This document shows, piece after piece, positions 17,412 to 27,887 of a stretch of 64,000 nt of DNA; position 1 is the first letter of the stretch, and each line of letters opens with the position of its first letter. Origin of the DNA: Achromobacter pulmonis. GTDB taxonomy: Bacteria > Pseudomonadota > Gammaproteobacteria > Burkholderiales > Burkholderiaceae_B. The notes beneath the pieces are model-generated. The model searched no databases, had not been told where the DNA came from, and was given only the letters and a program-made list of their open reading frames with translations. The DNA is taken from contig NZ_POQS01000008.1 of the NCBI RefSeq assembly GCF_002885955.2, forward strand, positions 143,590 to 207,589, written 5' to 3'. The position numbers and the translations under genes were made by a program.

Positions 17412-19178
17412 ATGCGCGCACCCGGTCCCGCCGCAGCGATCCTGCTGGCCGCCGTCCTGGCCCTTCCGGCCGCCATGTCCTCCGCCTGGGCGCGCACGCC
17501 CCAGGCGGCCGAAGACCTCAATCCCGAAGCCGCCAGCGGCACGCAGGCGCGCCAGCTGGCCCGCGCAAAGCATTTCATGATGGCCTCGGCCAATCCGCTG
17601 GCCACGCGCGCCGGCGACGAGATGCTGCGCCGCGGCGGCAGCGCGGTGGACGCGGCCATCGCGGCCCAGCTGGTGCTGAACCTGGTCGAGCCGCAATCGT
17701 CCGGCATCGGCGGCGGCGCCTTCATGGTGCTGTATACGGCCGGCGGCGGCGCCATCCAGACCTACGACAGCCGCGAGACCGCGCCCGCGGCCGCCCGCCG
17801 CGACCGCTTCCTCGACGCCGCGGGCAAGCCGCTGCCGTTCGCGCAGTCGGTCAACAACGGCATGGCGGTGGCCGTGCCGGGCCTGCTGCGCGGCCTGGAA
17901 CTGGCGCACCGGGAGCACGGCGTGCTGCCCTGGGCCGAGCTGTTCCAGCCGGCGATCCGGCTGGCCGAGCAGGGCTTCGCCGTATCGCCGCGCCTGCACA
18001 AGCTGCTGGCGGGCAACAAGGAACTGCCCAGGCAGCAGGCCGCCGCGGCCTATTTCTACGCGCCCGACGGCTCGCCCTGGCCGGTCGGGCACATGCTGAA
18101 GAATCCCGAATTCGCGCGCACGCTGCGCGCGGTGGCGCAGCAGGGCGCGGACGCGTTCTACCAGGGCGAGATCGCGCGCGACATCGTCGCCGCGGTGCAG
18201 GGCCATGCCGTGCCCGGCGACCTCACCGAGGCCGACCTGGCCGCCTACCGCGCCGTCAAGCGCGATCCCGTCTGCGGCGCCTATCGCGGCTATCGCCTGT
18301 GCGGCATGGGGCCGCCCAGCAGCGGCCCGCTGGCCGTGCTGCAGATGCTGGGCGAACTCGAGCAATACCCCATCGGCCGCTACGCGCCGGGCAGCGTGGA
18401 GGCGGTGCATTACTTCTCCGAGGCCGGCCGGCTGGCGTTCGCCGACCGCGATTTCTACGTGGCCGACCCGTCCTTCGTGCAGGTGCCCGTGAACGCCTTG
18501 CTGGACCCCGCCTACCTGCGCGCGCGCGGCGCGCTGATACGGCCGGACCGCAGCATGAAGGTCGCCTTGCCCGGCGACCCCGAAGGCAAGCTGCTGTCGC
18601 TGGGCAAGGACGACGCGCTGGAGCTGCCCTCCACCAGCCATCTGGTGGCGGTCGACGCCAAGGGCAACGCGCTCAGCATGACGACCACCATCGAAAGCGA
18701 ATTCGGCAGCAAGATCTTTGTGCGCGGCTTTCTGCTGAACAACGAGATGACGGACTTTTCCTCGTCCTACCAGGACCCCGAAGGCCGGCTCGTGGCCAAC
18801 CGCATCGAACCCGGCAAGCGCCCGCGCAGCTCGATGGCGCCCATGATCGTGCTGCGCGACGGCAAGCCGTACCTGCTGGTGGGCTCGCCCGGCGGCAGCG
18901 CCATCATCAATTACGTCGCCAAGACGGTGGTGGGCGTGCTGGACTGGGGCCTGGACATCCAGGCCGCCATCGACCTGCCCAACATGGGCAGCCGCAACAA
19001 GGACACCGAACTCGAAAAAGGCACGCCGCTGGAGGCGCTGGCGCCCGAGCTCGAACGCATGGGGCATCCCGTGCGCATCACCGAGTTTCCCAGCGGCATC
19101 CACGGCATCGTGATCGGGCCCGAGGGGCTGCAGGGCGGGGCGGACCCGCGGCGCGAAGGCGTGGCGTCGGGCGGGTAG
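17412..19178 (+). CDS. ggt: Gamma-glutamyltranspeptidase
   Basis: A 588-residue periplasmic Ntn-hydrolase precursor that cleaves glutathione and other gamma-glutamyl compounds. It has a signal peptide (cleavage near SAWA, residue 25), the N-terminal AAIAAQLVLNLVEPQSSGIGGGAFM, and the autocleavage site in GNALSMTTTIESEFG, where the first Thr after SM is the predicted nucleophile (about residue 420). Then come RPRSSMAPMIV and GSPGGSAIINYV. AAGGAG lies upstream of the ATG. A LysR gene is divergent. A fragment of the palindromic repeat follows its stop. Confidence 0.93.
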   Translation: MRAPGPAAAILLAAVLALPAAMSSAWARTPQAAEDLNPEAASGTQARQLARAKHFMMASANPLATRAGDEMLRRGGSAVDAAIAAQLVLNLVEPQSSGIGGGAFMVLYTAGGGAIQTYDSRETAPAAARRDRFLDAAGKPLPFAQSVNNGMAVAVPGLLRGLELAHREHGVLPWAELFQPAIRLAEQGFAVSPRLHKLLAGNKELPRQQAAAAYFYAPDGSPWPVGHMLKNPEFARTLRAVAQQGADAFYQGEIARDIVAAVQGHAVPGDLTEADLAAYRAVKRDPVCGAYRGYRLCGMGPPSSGPLAVLQMLGELEQYPIGRYAPGSVEAVHYFSEAGRLAFADRDFYVADPSFVQVPVNALLDPAYLRARGALIRPDRSMKVALPGDPEGKLLSLGKDDALELPSTSHLVAVDAKGNALSMTTTIESEFGSKIFVRGFLLNNEMTDFSSSYQDPEGRLVANRIEPGKRPRSSMAPMIVLRDGKPYLLVGSPGGSAIINYVAKTVVGVLDWGLDIQAAIDLPNMGSRNKDTELEKGTPLEALAPELERMGHPVRITEFPSGIHGIVIGPEGLQGGADPRREGVASGG

Positions 19179-19201
19179 GATGGGTCACGCGCGTTCGAGA
19201 T
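19179..19201 (+). repeat. Fragment of the palindromic repeat seen at 2.2-2.4 kb
   Basis: This 23-base stretch matches 2332-2354 at 20 positions (GATGGGT, then ACGCGCG, then GAGAT). It starts with the base after the ggt stop and contains the stop codon of the convergent CoA-transferase. Confidence 0.55.
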
Positions 19202-20300
19202 CCGGCGGCAATCTTCGCAGCGTCGCCGGCGTGCGCGACAGCTTGATCGGGGAGCCGACCCCGCGGTAGTCGCCCTGTTCCAGCACCATGCCGCGATGCC
19301 GGGTATGCGGGTGCGCCAGCGCCTGGTCCACGGTGAGCACCGCGGCGGCGGGCACGCCGTTGCGCAGCAGGCGGTCGGCCAGTTCGGCGGCGTCGAATCC
19401 GGCCAGCAGCGCCGACAGGTCGGCGCGCAGCGCCTGGCGGTTCCGCAGGCGGTCGGCGTTGGCGGCGTAGCGCGGGTCTTCGGCCAGCGCGGGCGCTTCC
19501 AGCGTCTGCGCCAGCAGCGCGAACTGGCGGTTGTTGCCCACCGCCAGGAAGATCGGGCCGCTGGCCGTGGGCAGGGTTTCGTAGGGCGCGATGTTGGGAT
19601 GCGCGTTGCCGCTGCGCGCCGGCACCTTGCCGCTGTAGAAGTAGTTGGGAGCGTGCGGATGCAACAGCGACAGGGCGCAGTCGTACAGCGTGATATCGAG
19701 GAACTGGCCCAGGCCGCTGCGCACGCGCTCGTTGAGCGCGAGCAGGATGGCCACCGCCGCGTTCAGGCCCGTCACCATGTCCACCACCGGCAGGCCGACG
19801 CGGGTGGCTTCGCCGTCGGCCTCGCCGTTGACGCTCATCAGCCCGCACATGGCCTGGGCGCAGGCGTCGTAGCCCGGCAGGCCGCCCAGCGGCCCGTCGG
19901 CGCCGAAGCCGCTGACCCGGCAATGGATCAGCGCGGGGAATTCCTGTTTCAGCGTCTCGTATCCCAAGCCCCATTTCTCCAGCGTGCCGGGCTTGAAGTT
20001 CTCCACCAGCACGTCGGCGTCGGCCAGCAGCCGGCGCAGCAGCTCCTGGCCCGCAGGCTGCGACAGGTCCAGCGTCATGCCTTCCTTGTTGCGGTTCACG
20101 CCGACGAAGTAGGAGGCCGTGGCGCCCAGGAAGGGCGGCCCCCAGCCGCGCGTCTCGTCGCCGCCGGGCGGCTCGATCTTGAGCACGTCGGCGCCGTGGT
20201 CGGCCAGGATCTGCGTGCAATAGGGGCCGCCCAGCACGCGCGACAGGTCGATGACCTTGCAGCCGGCCAGGGCGCCGGCATTGGGGAGGGTTGCTGCCAT
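19185..20300 (-). CDS. CaiB/BaiF family CoA-transferase
   Basis: A 371-residue class III CoA-transferase. Marks: VIDLSRVLGGPYCTQILADHGADVLKIEPP near residues 15-45, NRNKEGMTLDL, ENFKPGTLEKWG, and GYDACAQAMCGLMSVNG, where the catalytic aspartate of the family sits. It starts 11 bases after the Bug gene and belongs to one minus-strand operon with Bug and acyl-CoA dehydrogenase. It probably activates the acid taken up by the Bug system. The start at 20300 is preferred; the upstream frame overlaps the Bug gene. Its stop lies in a repeat fragment. Confidence 0.9.
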   Translation of the reverse strand: MAATLPNAGALAGCKVIDLSRVLGGPYCTQILADHGADVLKIEPPGGDETRGWGPPFLGATASYFVGVNRNKEGMTLDLSQPAGQELLRRLLADADVLVENFKPGTLEKWGLGYETLKQEFPALIHCRVSGFGADGPLGGLPGYDACAQAMCGLMSVNGEADGEATRVGLPVVDMVTGLNAAVAILLALNERVRSGLGQFLDITLYDCALSLLHPHAPNYFYSGKVPARSGNAHPNIAPYETLPTASGPIFLAVGNNRQFALLAQTLEAPALAEDPRYAANADRLRNRQALRADLSALLAGFDAAELADRLLRNGVPAAAVLTVDQALAHPHTRHRGMVLEQGDYRGVGSPIKLSRTPATLRRLPPDLERA

Positions 20301-20311
20301 GGAAAAGTCCT

Positions 20312-21292
20312 TCAGTCGATGGAGACGTGGGCGCTGGCGATGACGTCGCGCCACTTGGGCACTTCGGCCGTGATGAAGGCGGACAGGCCTTGCGGCGTCT
20401 TGTCCTGCGCCTCGACGATGCCCTGGCTGCGCAGCGTGTTGGCCACCTCGGGGTCGGCCAGCGCGCTCTGGAAGGCTTTGTTCAGGGTCTCCACGACCGG
20501 CGCCGGGGTATTTTTTGGCGCGACGATGCCGAAGAACACGCTGACGTCATAGCCCTTGAGGCCCTGTTCGGACAGCGTGGGCAGGTCGGGCAGGGCGTCG
20601 GAACGTTGCGCGCTGGCCAGGCCGATGGCGCGCAGCTTGCCGGCCTTGACGTAGGGCAGCGCGGTCAGGATGTCGGTGAACGACATGGACACCTGCCCGC
20701 CCAGCAGGTCGTTCAGCGCCGGGCCGGTGCCCTTGTAGGGAATGTGCATGATCTGGGTGCCGGCCATGCGGTTGAACAGAATGCCGGCCAGGTGCGAGGA
20801 CGCGCCGTTGCCCGACGAGGCGTAGCTCAGCGCGTCCGGGTTTTTCTTGGCGTAGGCGATCAGTTCCTGCACGTTGGTGGCCGGCACCGACGGGTTCACC
20901 ACCAGGATGTTGGGCAGGTGGCCGATACGGATGATGGGGGCGAAGCTGGTCTGCGGATCGTAGCCCTGCTTCTTGTACAGGCTGACGTTGATGGCCAGCG
21001 GCCCGGAAGTGCCGAACAGCAGCGTGTAGCCGTCGGGCTTGGCGTGGGCCACGTATTCCGAGCCGATATTGCCGCCCGCGCCGCTGCGGTTCTCGACGAT
21101 GACGTTCTGCTTCAGCGGCTGCCTGAGCTTGTCGGCCAGGCGGCGCGCCAGGGCGTCGGTGGGGCCGCCGGGCGGGAAGGGCACGACCAGGGTGACCGGG
21201 CGTTCCGCGGGGAAGGCCTCGGCCGCCAGCGTGGGCGCCGCGGGCAGGGCCGCGGCGGCGGCCAGCAGCAAGGGGGCGAAGTAGCGGTTCAT
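20312..21292 (-). CDS. Tripartite tricarboxylate transporter substrate-binding protein (Bug family)
   Basis: A 326-residue periplasmic binding protein with signal peptide MNRYFAPLLLAAAAALPAA and cleavage near LAA (about residue 24). Bug marks: VTLVVPFPPGGPTD, NVIVENRSGAGGNIG, YASSGNGASSHLAG, HIPYKGTGPALNDLLGGQV, FFGIVAPKNTP. It is clearly different from the Bug protein at 15323. It lies between the acyl-CoA dehydrogenase and the CoA-transferase on the same strand, so the ligand is probably the carboxylate processed by that operon. No TctA/TctB membrane genes are nearby. Confidence 0.9.
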   Translation of the reverse strand: MNRYFAPLLLAAAAALPAAPTLAAEAFPAERPVTLVVPFPPGGPTDALARRLADKLRQPLKQNVIVENRSGAGGNIGSEYVAHAKPDGYTLLFGTSGPLAINVSLYKKQGYDPQTSFAPIIRIGHLPNILVVNPSVPATNVQELIAYAKKNPDALSYASSGNGASSHLAGILFNRMAGTQIMHIPYKGTGPALNDLLGGQVSMSFTDILTALPYVKAGKLRAIGLASAQRSDALPDLPTLSEQGLKGYDVSVFFGIVAPKNTPAPVVETLNKAFQSALADPEVANTLRSQGIVEAQDKTPQGLSAFITAEVPKWRDVIASAHVSID

Positions 21293-21340
21293 GTTTGTCT
21301 CCAGTGGTGGATGCGCGCCGGCTGTGCCGCCGGCGTCGGT

Positions 21341-23041
21341 TTACAGCGCGTATTGCAGGATTTCCCGGCAGGCGGCGCTTTCGTCGGGCGGGATGGCGTA
21401 GGGATCGCGCGGGCCCAGGCGATGCAGCAGCACCTGGTCGGCCAGCCTGGCGCGAGCGGCCAGCGCCGGGTCCGCGGCTTCCCAGCGCAGCGCGGCCAGG
21501 GACACCGCGTGGTACAGCAGCGACGCGGCCTGGCGCGCCAGCTCGGCGCGGTTTTCCCGCGCGGCGTGTTCGGCCAGCGCGTAGGTCTGTTCCAGCGCGC
21601 GGGCCTGCATGTCGGCCAGTTCGGGCGGGCAGGGCGCGCCCTCGGCCAGCAGGCGCTCGATGTGGGCGCGCAGCGCCGGCAGCGATTGTTCGCGCGTGAT
21701 GGCGCGCAGCACGTCCAGCGCCACGATGTTGCTGGTGCCTTCCCAGATCGAGCCCAGATGCGCGTCGCGCACCAGGCGCGGTTCGGTCCACTCCTCGATA
21801 TAGCCGCAGCCGCCGCGCACCTCCATGGCGTCGCCGGTCACTTTGCGGGCATCGCGGCAGGCGCGGAACTTGATGAGCGGGGTCAGGATGCGCGCCAGCG
21901 CCGGATCGCCGCCGCCCTGGTCGGCCTCGGCCAGCGCGCGCGCGGTCTGGAACATGACGCTGCGCGCCTGTTCGGTCCAGACCGTCATCTTGACCAGCTG
22001 GCGCTGCATCAGCGGCATGTCGATGAGCCGCTTGCCGAAGGCGCGGCGGTGCTGCGAGAAATACACCGCCTCGGTGACGGCGCGGCGCATCAGGCCGGCC
22101 GCGCGCATGCCGTTGGACAGGCGCGAGTTGTTGATCATGTCGGCCATCTGCTTGAAGCCGCGGCCGCGTTCGCCCACCAGCCAGGCCACGGCGCCTTCCA
22201 GGCGGATTTCGCCGCTGGCCATGGAGCGCGTGCCCAGCTTGTCCTTCAGGCGCAGGATGCGGTAGTGGTTGTGGCCGCCGCCGGGCAGGTCGCGCGGCAG
22301 CAGGAACAGCGACACCCCCTTCAGGCCGGGCTGCGGCTCGCTGCGGGCCAGCACCATGGCGTAGCCCGCGTCGGGGTTGGAGCAGAACCACTTGTCGCCC
22401 GACAGGCGCCAGCTGCCGTCGTCCTGCGGTTCGGCCGTGACCTCCGTGGCGCTGACGTCCGAACCCGCGCCTTGCTCCGTCATGAACATGGCGCCCTGGC
22501 GCAGCGCGTCGAAATCCTGCGTCGTCACCTGCGGCAGCACGCGCGCCACGAGGTCGGCGTCGCCGAACTTGCGCAGCGTGCGGGCCAGCGAATCGGTCAT
22601 GCTGACCGGGCAGCACAGGCCGAACTCGGCCTGCACGAACAAATGGCTCAGCGCGTATTTGGCGGCGGCCGGCATGGGCTCGGGCCAGCCCAGCACCCCA
22701 CCGCGGTGCGACAGCGCGGCCAGGCCGAACTCGCTGTAGGCCAGGCGTTCCAGTTCCACATAGGCCGGGTGCTTGTCGATGCGGGATTCGTCCTGGCCGG
22801 CGCGGCTGCGCACCGACAGCGTGGGCGGATGCTTGTCGGCCGTGGCGGCCAGCTCGTCCATCAGGCCGCCGGCCAGCTCGCCCAGCCGCTCCAGGTGCGG
22901 CAGCAGGTGCGCGTGCAGCGCCGGCGGCAGGTAGCGCCGGCACAGCGCCGCGGCATAGGGGTCGGCGTGGAACAGGTTCAGGCCGCGCGCATCCGGAATC
23001 GGGGTGGCGGCGGGCGTGGCGGTCTTGACGGGGGCATCCAT
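21341..23041 (-). CDS. Acyl-CoA dehydrogenase family protein (AidB-like long form)
   Basis: A 566-residue flavoprotein, longer than classical acyl-CoA dehydrogenases (about 380) and like the AidB/long-chain group. Visible: MTEQGAGSDVSATEV (FAD/substrate loop, about residues 185-200), DKWFCSNPDAGYAMVLAR, NNSRLSNGMRAAGLMRRA, and GGCGYIEEWTEPRLVRDAHLGSIWEGTSNI, where the Glu in WEGT matches the catalytic base. First gene of the operon with Bug and CaiB-type transferase, divergent from a LysR gene. Probably oxidises the CoA ester formed downstream; a role in alkylation protection, as for AidB, is possible but not supported by context. Confidence 0.85.
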   Translation of the reverse strand: MDAPVKTATPAATPIPDARGLNLFHADPYAAALCRRYLPPALHAHLLPHLERLGELAGGLMDELAATADKHPPTLSVRSRAGQDESRIDKHPAYVELERLAYSEFGLAALSHRGGVLGWPEPMPAAAKYALSHLFVQAEFGLCCPVSMTDSLARTLRKFGDADLVARVLPQVTTQDFDALRQGAMFMTEQGAGSDVSATEVTAEPQDDGSWRLSGDKWFCSNPDAGYAMVLARSEPQPGLKGVSLFLLPRDLPGGGHNHYRILRLKDKLGTRSMASGEIRLEGAVAWLVGERGRGFKQMADMINNSRLSNGMRAAGLMRRAVTEAVYFSQHRRAFGKRLIDMPLMQRQLVKMTVWTEQARSVMFQTARALAEADQGGGDPALARILTPLIKFRACRDARKVTGDAMEVRGGCGYIEEWTEPRLVRDAHLGSIWEGTSNIVALDVLRAITREQSLPALRAHIERLLAEGAPCPPELADMQARALEQTYALAEHAARENRAELARQAASLLYHAVSLAALRWEAADPALAARARLADQVLLHRLGPRDPYAIPPDESAACREILQYAL

Positions 23042-23093
23042 GGCGGCATCCTGCGCAAAACGGGGGGATGCCTCATGGTGCTTGCCTGGATTA

Positions 23094-23143
23094 ATCTATA
23101 CAAATACTGTTTTGATTTAGAACAATCCAAAAAAAGTATAGAT
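23094..23143. promoter_or_regulatory. AT-rich divergent promoter/operator with ATCTATAC dyad
   Basis: ATCTATAC (23094-23101) and GTATAGAT (23136-23143) are perfect 8-base inverted repeats 34 bases apart, in an AT-rich island within otherwise GC-rich DNA. The spacing and location between a LysR gene and its divergent operon fit recognition and activation half-sites of an LTTR. Confidence 0.55.
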
Positions 23144-23165
23144 AGGCAAATCAAAGGGAACGCGC

Positions 23166-24074
23166 ATGGATCTGGACCCGCGCCTGCTGCGGTATTTCAT
23201 CGCCGTGGCCGAAGAGCGCCATTTCAGCCGGGCCGCCGTGCGGCTGCACATCTCGCAGCCGCCGTTGAGCTACGCCATCCGGCAGCTGGAGGAAAACGTC
23301 GGCGCGCGCCTGCTCAACCGCAGCAGCCGCCACGTGGAACTGACCGACGCGGGCCAGGTGCTGTACCGCGAGGCCCAGACCCTGCTGCGCCAGGCCGAGG
23401 ACGTGCGCACGCTGGTGCAGCGGGTGGACGCCGGCCTGCGCGGCAGGCTGCGCATCGGTTTCGTGGGGTCGATGCTGTACCGCGGCCTGCCCGCCCTGCT
23501 CAATGCGATGCGGGCCGAGCTGCCCGACGTCGAGCATGTGCTGACCGAGCTGAACTCGCACGACCAGATCGAGGCGGTGCGCCGCGGCGAGCAGGATCTG
23601 GGCTTCATCCACGCCAACCCCCTGCCGCCGGGCGTGCAGGCGCGCGACCTGGTGGCCGAGCCTTTCGTGGTGTGCCTGCCGCAGGACCACCGGCTGGCCG
23701 GTCGCGAGTCGCTGCGGCTGGACGAACTGGCGGGGGACGATTTCGTGTTCTTCGCCCGCGCGGCCTCGCCCAGCTACTACGAGACGGTGCTGGCCATGTG
23801 CGTATCGGCCGGCTTCATGCCCGTGATCCGCCACGAGGTGCGGCACTGGCTGAGCGTGGCCTCGCTGGTTTCGCAAGGGCTGGGCGTGTCCATCGTGCCC
23901 GCCTGCCTGTCGCGCAGCGGCCTGGCGGGCACGCGCTTCATTGCCTTCGAGCACGCCGCGCGCTCGGTCAGCCAGGCGATCTGGCCGCAGGCCATGCGCA
24001 CGCCGCTGCAGGAAAAAGCCCTGGAACTGGTGGCGCGGCACTATGCCGGGGCCGGGACATTGGGGGTACACTGA
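23166..24074 (+). CDS. LysR family transcriptional regulator
   Basis: A 302-residue LTTR with N-terminal HTH (LRYFIAVAEERHFSRAAVRLHISQPPLSYAIRQLE) and a C-terminal effector domain. It belongs by appearance to the CatM/BenM-like group, which senses carboxylates. It is divergent from the acyl-CoA dehydrogenase-Bug-CoA-transferase operon with a palindromic AT-rich gap, so it is the likely regulator of that operon. Confidence 0.9.
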   Translation: MDLDPRLLRYFIAVAEERHFSRAAVRLHISQPPLSYAIRQLEENVGARLLNRSSRHVELTDAGQVLYREAQTLLRQAEDVRTLVQRVDAGLRGRLRIGFVGSMLYRGLPALLNAMRAELPDVEHVLTELNSHDQIEAVRRGEQDLGFIHANPLPPGVQARDLVAEPFVVCLPQDHRLAGRESLRLDELAGDDFVFFARAASPSYYETVLAMCVSAGFMPVIRHEVRHWLSVASLVSQGLGVSIVPACLSRSGLAGTRFIAFEHAARSVSQAIWPQAMRTPLQEKALELVARHYAGAGTLGVH

Positions 24075-24210
24075 CCCGGCCATGTCCTACCGATCGATCC
24101 AGCCGCTGACGCGCCGCAAGCGTTTCATTACCCGGCTGCGCCACTGCGGCCCTCCGGCGAAGCACTGAAACCCGTTCCAGGGCTTTTCGGTTTCTTCTCC
24201 GGAGTCGATC

Positions 24211-25887
24211 GTGGATCTTCCCTTTTCGTTTCGTCCGCGCCTCTTGAGCGCGTTGCGCGGTTACGACCGCATCCGTTTCGTGCAGGACCTGGGCGCCGGC
24301 CTCACGGTCGCCGTGGTCGCGCTGCCGCTGGCCATGGCCTTCGCCATCGGCTCGGGCCTCAAGCCGGAAGCGGGCCTGTTCACCTCCATCATCGCGGGCT
24401 TCCTGGTCGCCCTGCTCGGCGGCAGCCGGGTGCAGATCGGCGGGCCGGCGGGCGCGTTCATCGTCATCGTCTACGACATCGTGCAGCAGTACGGCGTGGC
24501 CAACCTCATTATCGCCACTGCGCTGTCCGGCGTGCTGCTGTTCGTGATGGGGCTGCTCAGGCTGGGCACGCTGGTGCGCTTCATCCCGGTGGCCGTCATT
24601 ATCGGTTTCACCAACGGGATCGCGGTGCTGATCGCGCTGTCGCAGGTCAAGGACTTCCTGGGCCTGGCGATCCCCGAGATGCCGGGCGATTTCTTCGGCA
24701 TCCTGGGCGCGCTGGGCAGCCACCTGTCCTCCTTCAATCCCTGGGCCGCGGGCGTGGCGGTGGCGTCGCTGGCGCTCATCGTGGCCTGGCAGCGCTGGCT
24801 GCCGAAATGGGGCGGACCCAGGGCCGCGCCGCTGGCGCGGGTGCCGGGCTCCATCGTCGCGCTGGTGCTGGCTACGGCCGCGGTGGCCCTGTTCGGCCTG
24901 CCGGTGGAGACCATAGGCAGCCGCTTCGGCGGCATACCGGCGGCGCTGCCGGACTTCACGCTGCCGGCGTTCAGCTGGGAATCGGCCCGCTACCTGCTGA
25001 TGCCCACGATCACGCTGGCGCTGCTGGGCGCGATCGAATCGCTGCTGTGCGCGCGGGTGGCCGACGGCATGATCGGCGACCGCCACGACCCCAACCAGGA
25101 ACTGATGGCGCAGGGCATCGCCAACTTCGCCACGCCGTTCTTCGGCGGCATGCCGGCCACCGGCACCATCGCCCGCACCGTGACCAACGTGAAAAGCGGC
25201 GCCACCAGCCCGATCGCGGGCATGACGCACGCCGTGGTGCTGCTGCTGGTGATCCTGGTGGCCGCGCCGCTGGCGTCTTCCATCCCGCTGGCCACGCTGG
25301 CGGCCATCCTGATGTTCGTGGCCTGGAACATGGGCGAGTGGCGCGAATTCGCGCGCCTCAAGACCTACCGGCTGCCTTACCGCGTGACGCTGCTGTCGGT
25401 GTTCCTGCTGACGGTGGTGTTCGACCTGACGGTGGCGGTGCAGTTCGGCATCTTCGCCGCCTGCCTGACCTTCATCTACCGCATTTCCAGCCTGTCGCGC
25501 GCCGAACGCCTGACGCCGGCCGAGCAGCCGGCGCTGGCCGGGCTGGAGGCGCAGGTGGCGGTATGGCGGCTGTACGGCACCGTGTTCTTCGGCGCGACCA
25601 AGCTGGTGGAGTCGCTCGAGGACCATTTGCCGGCGCGCGCGCTGGTGCTGGACCTGAAGAACGTGATCTACGTGGACTCGACCGGGGCCGAGGCGCTGGA
25701 AAGCCTGAGCCGGGCCTGCGAGACGCGCGGCGTGCGGCTGATGGTCTCGGGCCTGCTGGGCCAGCCGCTGGACATCGTGCGCCGCGTCGGCCTGTACCAG
25801 CGGCTGCTGGGCGACCTGCGGCCGGACGTGGCCGGCGCCACGGCGGCGGCCGTGGCGCTGGCCCGGGGGGAGCGGCAGGATTCCTAG
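24211..25887 (+). CDS. SulP family anion transporter with STAS domain
   Basis: A 558-residue membrane protein starting at GTG. About 11-14 hydrophobic segments (residues 20-425) include DLGAGLTVAVVALPLAMAFAIGSGLKPEAGLF and GGSRVQIGGPAGAF, which are SulP signatures. A C-terminal STAS domain (about 445-550) contains VLDLKNVIYVDSTGAEALE. SulP proteins move sulfate, bicarbonate or dicarboxylates; the substrate is not decidable here. Its stop shares CTAG with the stop of convergent purU. Confidence 0.9.
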   Translation: MDLPFSFRPRLLSALRGYDRIRFVQDLGAGLTVAVVALPLAMAFAIGSGLKPEAGLFTSIIAGFLVALLGGSRVQIGGPAGAFIVIVYDIVQQYGVANLIIATALSGVLLFVMGLLRLGTLVRFIPVAVIIGFTNGIAVLIALSQVKDFLGLAIPEMPGDFFGILGALGSHLSSFNPWAAGVAVASLALIVAWQRWLPKWGGPRAAPLARVPGSIVALVLATAAVALFGLPVETIGSRFGGIPAALPDFTLPAFSWESARYLLMPTITLALLGAIESLLCARVADGMIGDRHDPNQELMAQGIANFATPFFGGMPATGTIARTVTNVKSGATSPIAGMTHAVVLLLVILVAAPLASSIPLATLAAILMFVAWNMGEWREFARLKTYRLPYRVTLLSVFLLTVVFDLTVAVQFGIFAACLTFIYRISSLSRAERLTPAEQPALAGLEAQVAVWRLYGTVFFGATKLVESLEDHLPARALVLDLKNVIYVDSTGAEALESLSRACETRGVRLMVSGLLGQPLDIVRRVGLYQRLLGDLRPDVAGATAAAVALARGERQDS

Positions 25888-26738
25888 CGGAACACCACCG
25901 TCTTGCTGCGGTTCAGCAGGATGCGGTGTTCGACGTGGCTGCGCACGGCGCGCGACAGCACCAGGGATTCGATGTCGCTGCCGACCTGGGTCAGGTCCTG
26001 GGCGGTCATCGTGTGGTCCACGCGCTCGATGTCCTGGTCGATGATGGGGCCTTCGTCCAGGTCCGAGGTCACGTAGTGGGCGGTGGCGCCGATGATCTTG
26101 ACGCCGCGGGCGTGCGCCTGGTGATAGGGGCGGGCGCCCTTGAAGCTGGGCAGGAAGCTGTGGTGGATGTTGATGGCGCGGCCGTTGAGCGCGCGGCACA
26201 TGTCCTCCGACAGGATCTGCATGTAGCGGGCCAGCACCACCAGGTCGATGTTTTCCTGCTCGACCAGGGCCAGCACCTGGCGCTCCTGCTCGGCCTTGGT
26301 GTCGGGCGTGACCGGCAGGTGGTGGAACGGGATGCCGTAGGAGGCCGCCAGGCCGGCGTAGTCGTTGTGGTTCGACACGATGGCCGCCACTTCGGCGTGC
26401 AGGTGCCCGCTGTGCACGCGGAACAGCAGGTCGTTCAGGCAGTGGCCCTGCCTGCTGACCATGATGAGCAGGCGTTCCTTGCGGCGCGCGTCGTGCAGCT
26501 TCAGCTCCATGCCGTATTCCTCGGACATGGGCGCCAGGCGGGCGCGCAGGTCGGCGGCGGCCACGCCGGCCGGCGCGTCGAAGTGCACGCGCAGGAAGAA
26601 GCGGCCGGTTTCCTCGTCGCCGAACTGCTGCGAATCCAGGATGTTGCAGCCCAATTCGAACAACAGGCCGCTGACGCGGTACACGATGCCCGTGCGGTCG
26701 GGGCAGGACAGGGTCAGGATGTAGTCGTTGTGCTGCAT
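25884..26738 (-). CDS. purU: Formyltetrahydrofolate deformylase
   Basis: A 284-residue enzyme that hydrolyses 10-formyl-THF to formate and THF. The N-terminal ACT domain (about 1-85, starting DYILTLSCPDRTGIVYRVSGLL) precedes a formyltransferase-type catalytic domain with VSNHNDYAGLAASYGIPFHHLPV, the NIHHSFLPSFKGARPYHQA block (catalytic N-H), and GATAHYVTSDLDEGPII with its Asp. Length is typical for PurU. Confidence 0.95.
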   Translation of the reverse strand: MQHNDYILTLSCPDRTGIVYRVSGLLFELGCNILDSQQFGDEETGRFFLRVHFDAPAGVAAADLRARLAPMSEEYGMELKLHDARRKERLLIMVSRQGHCLNDLLFRVHSGHLHAEVAAIVSNHNDYAGLAASYGIPFHHLPVTPDTKAEQERQVLALVEQENIDLVVLARYMQILSEDMCRALNGRAINIHHSFLPSFKGARPYHQAHARGVKIIGATAHYVTSDLDEGPIIDQDIERVDHTMTAQDLTQVGSDIESLVLSRAVRSHVEHRILLNRSKTVVFR

Positions 26739-26774
26739 GTGCGTAAGAAAGGGCTGAATGGGAAATCGTGGAGG

Positions 26775-27887
<1,113 letters not shown>

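Noticed and set aside
20291-24109. Long plus-strand frame across the CoA-transferase, Bug and acyl-CoA dehydrogenase genes
   Set aside because: Shadow of three real minus-strand genes; it ignores gene boundaries and has no family features.
24166-24205. Possible terminator between the LysR and SulP genes (GAAACC/GGTTTC)
   Set aside because: Only a 6-bp stem with a large loop and no T-run; too weak to call.
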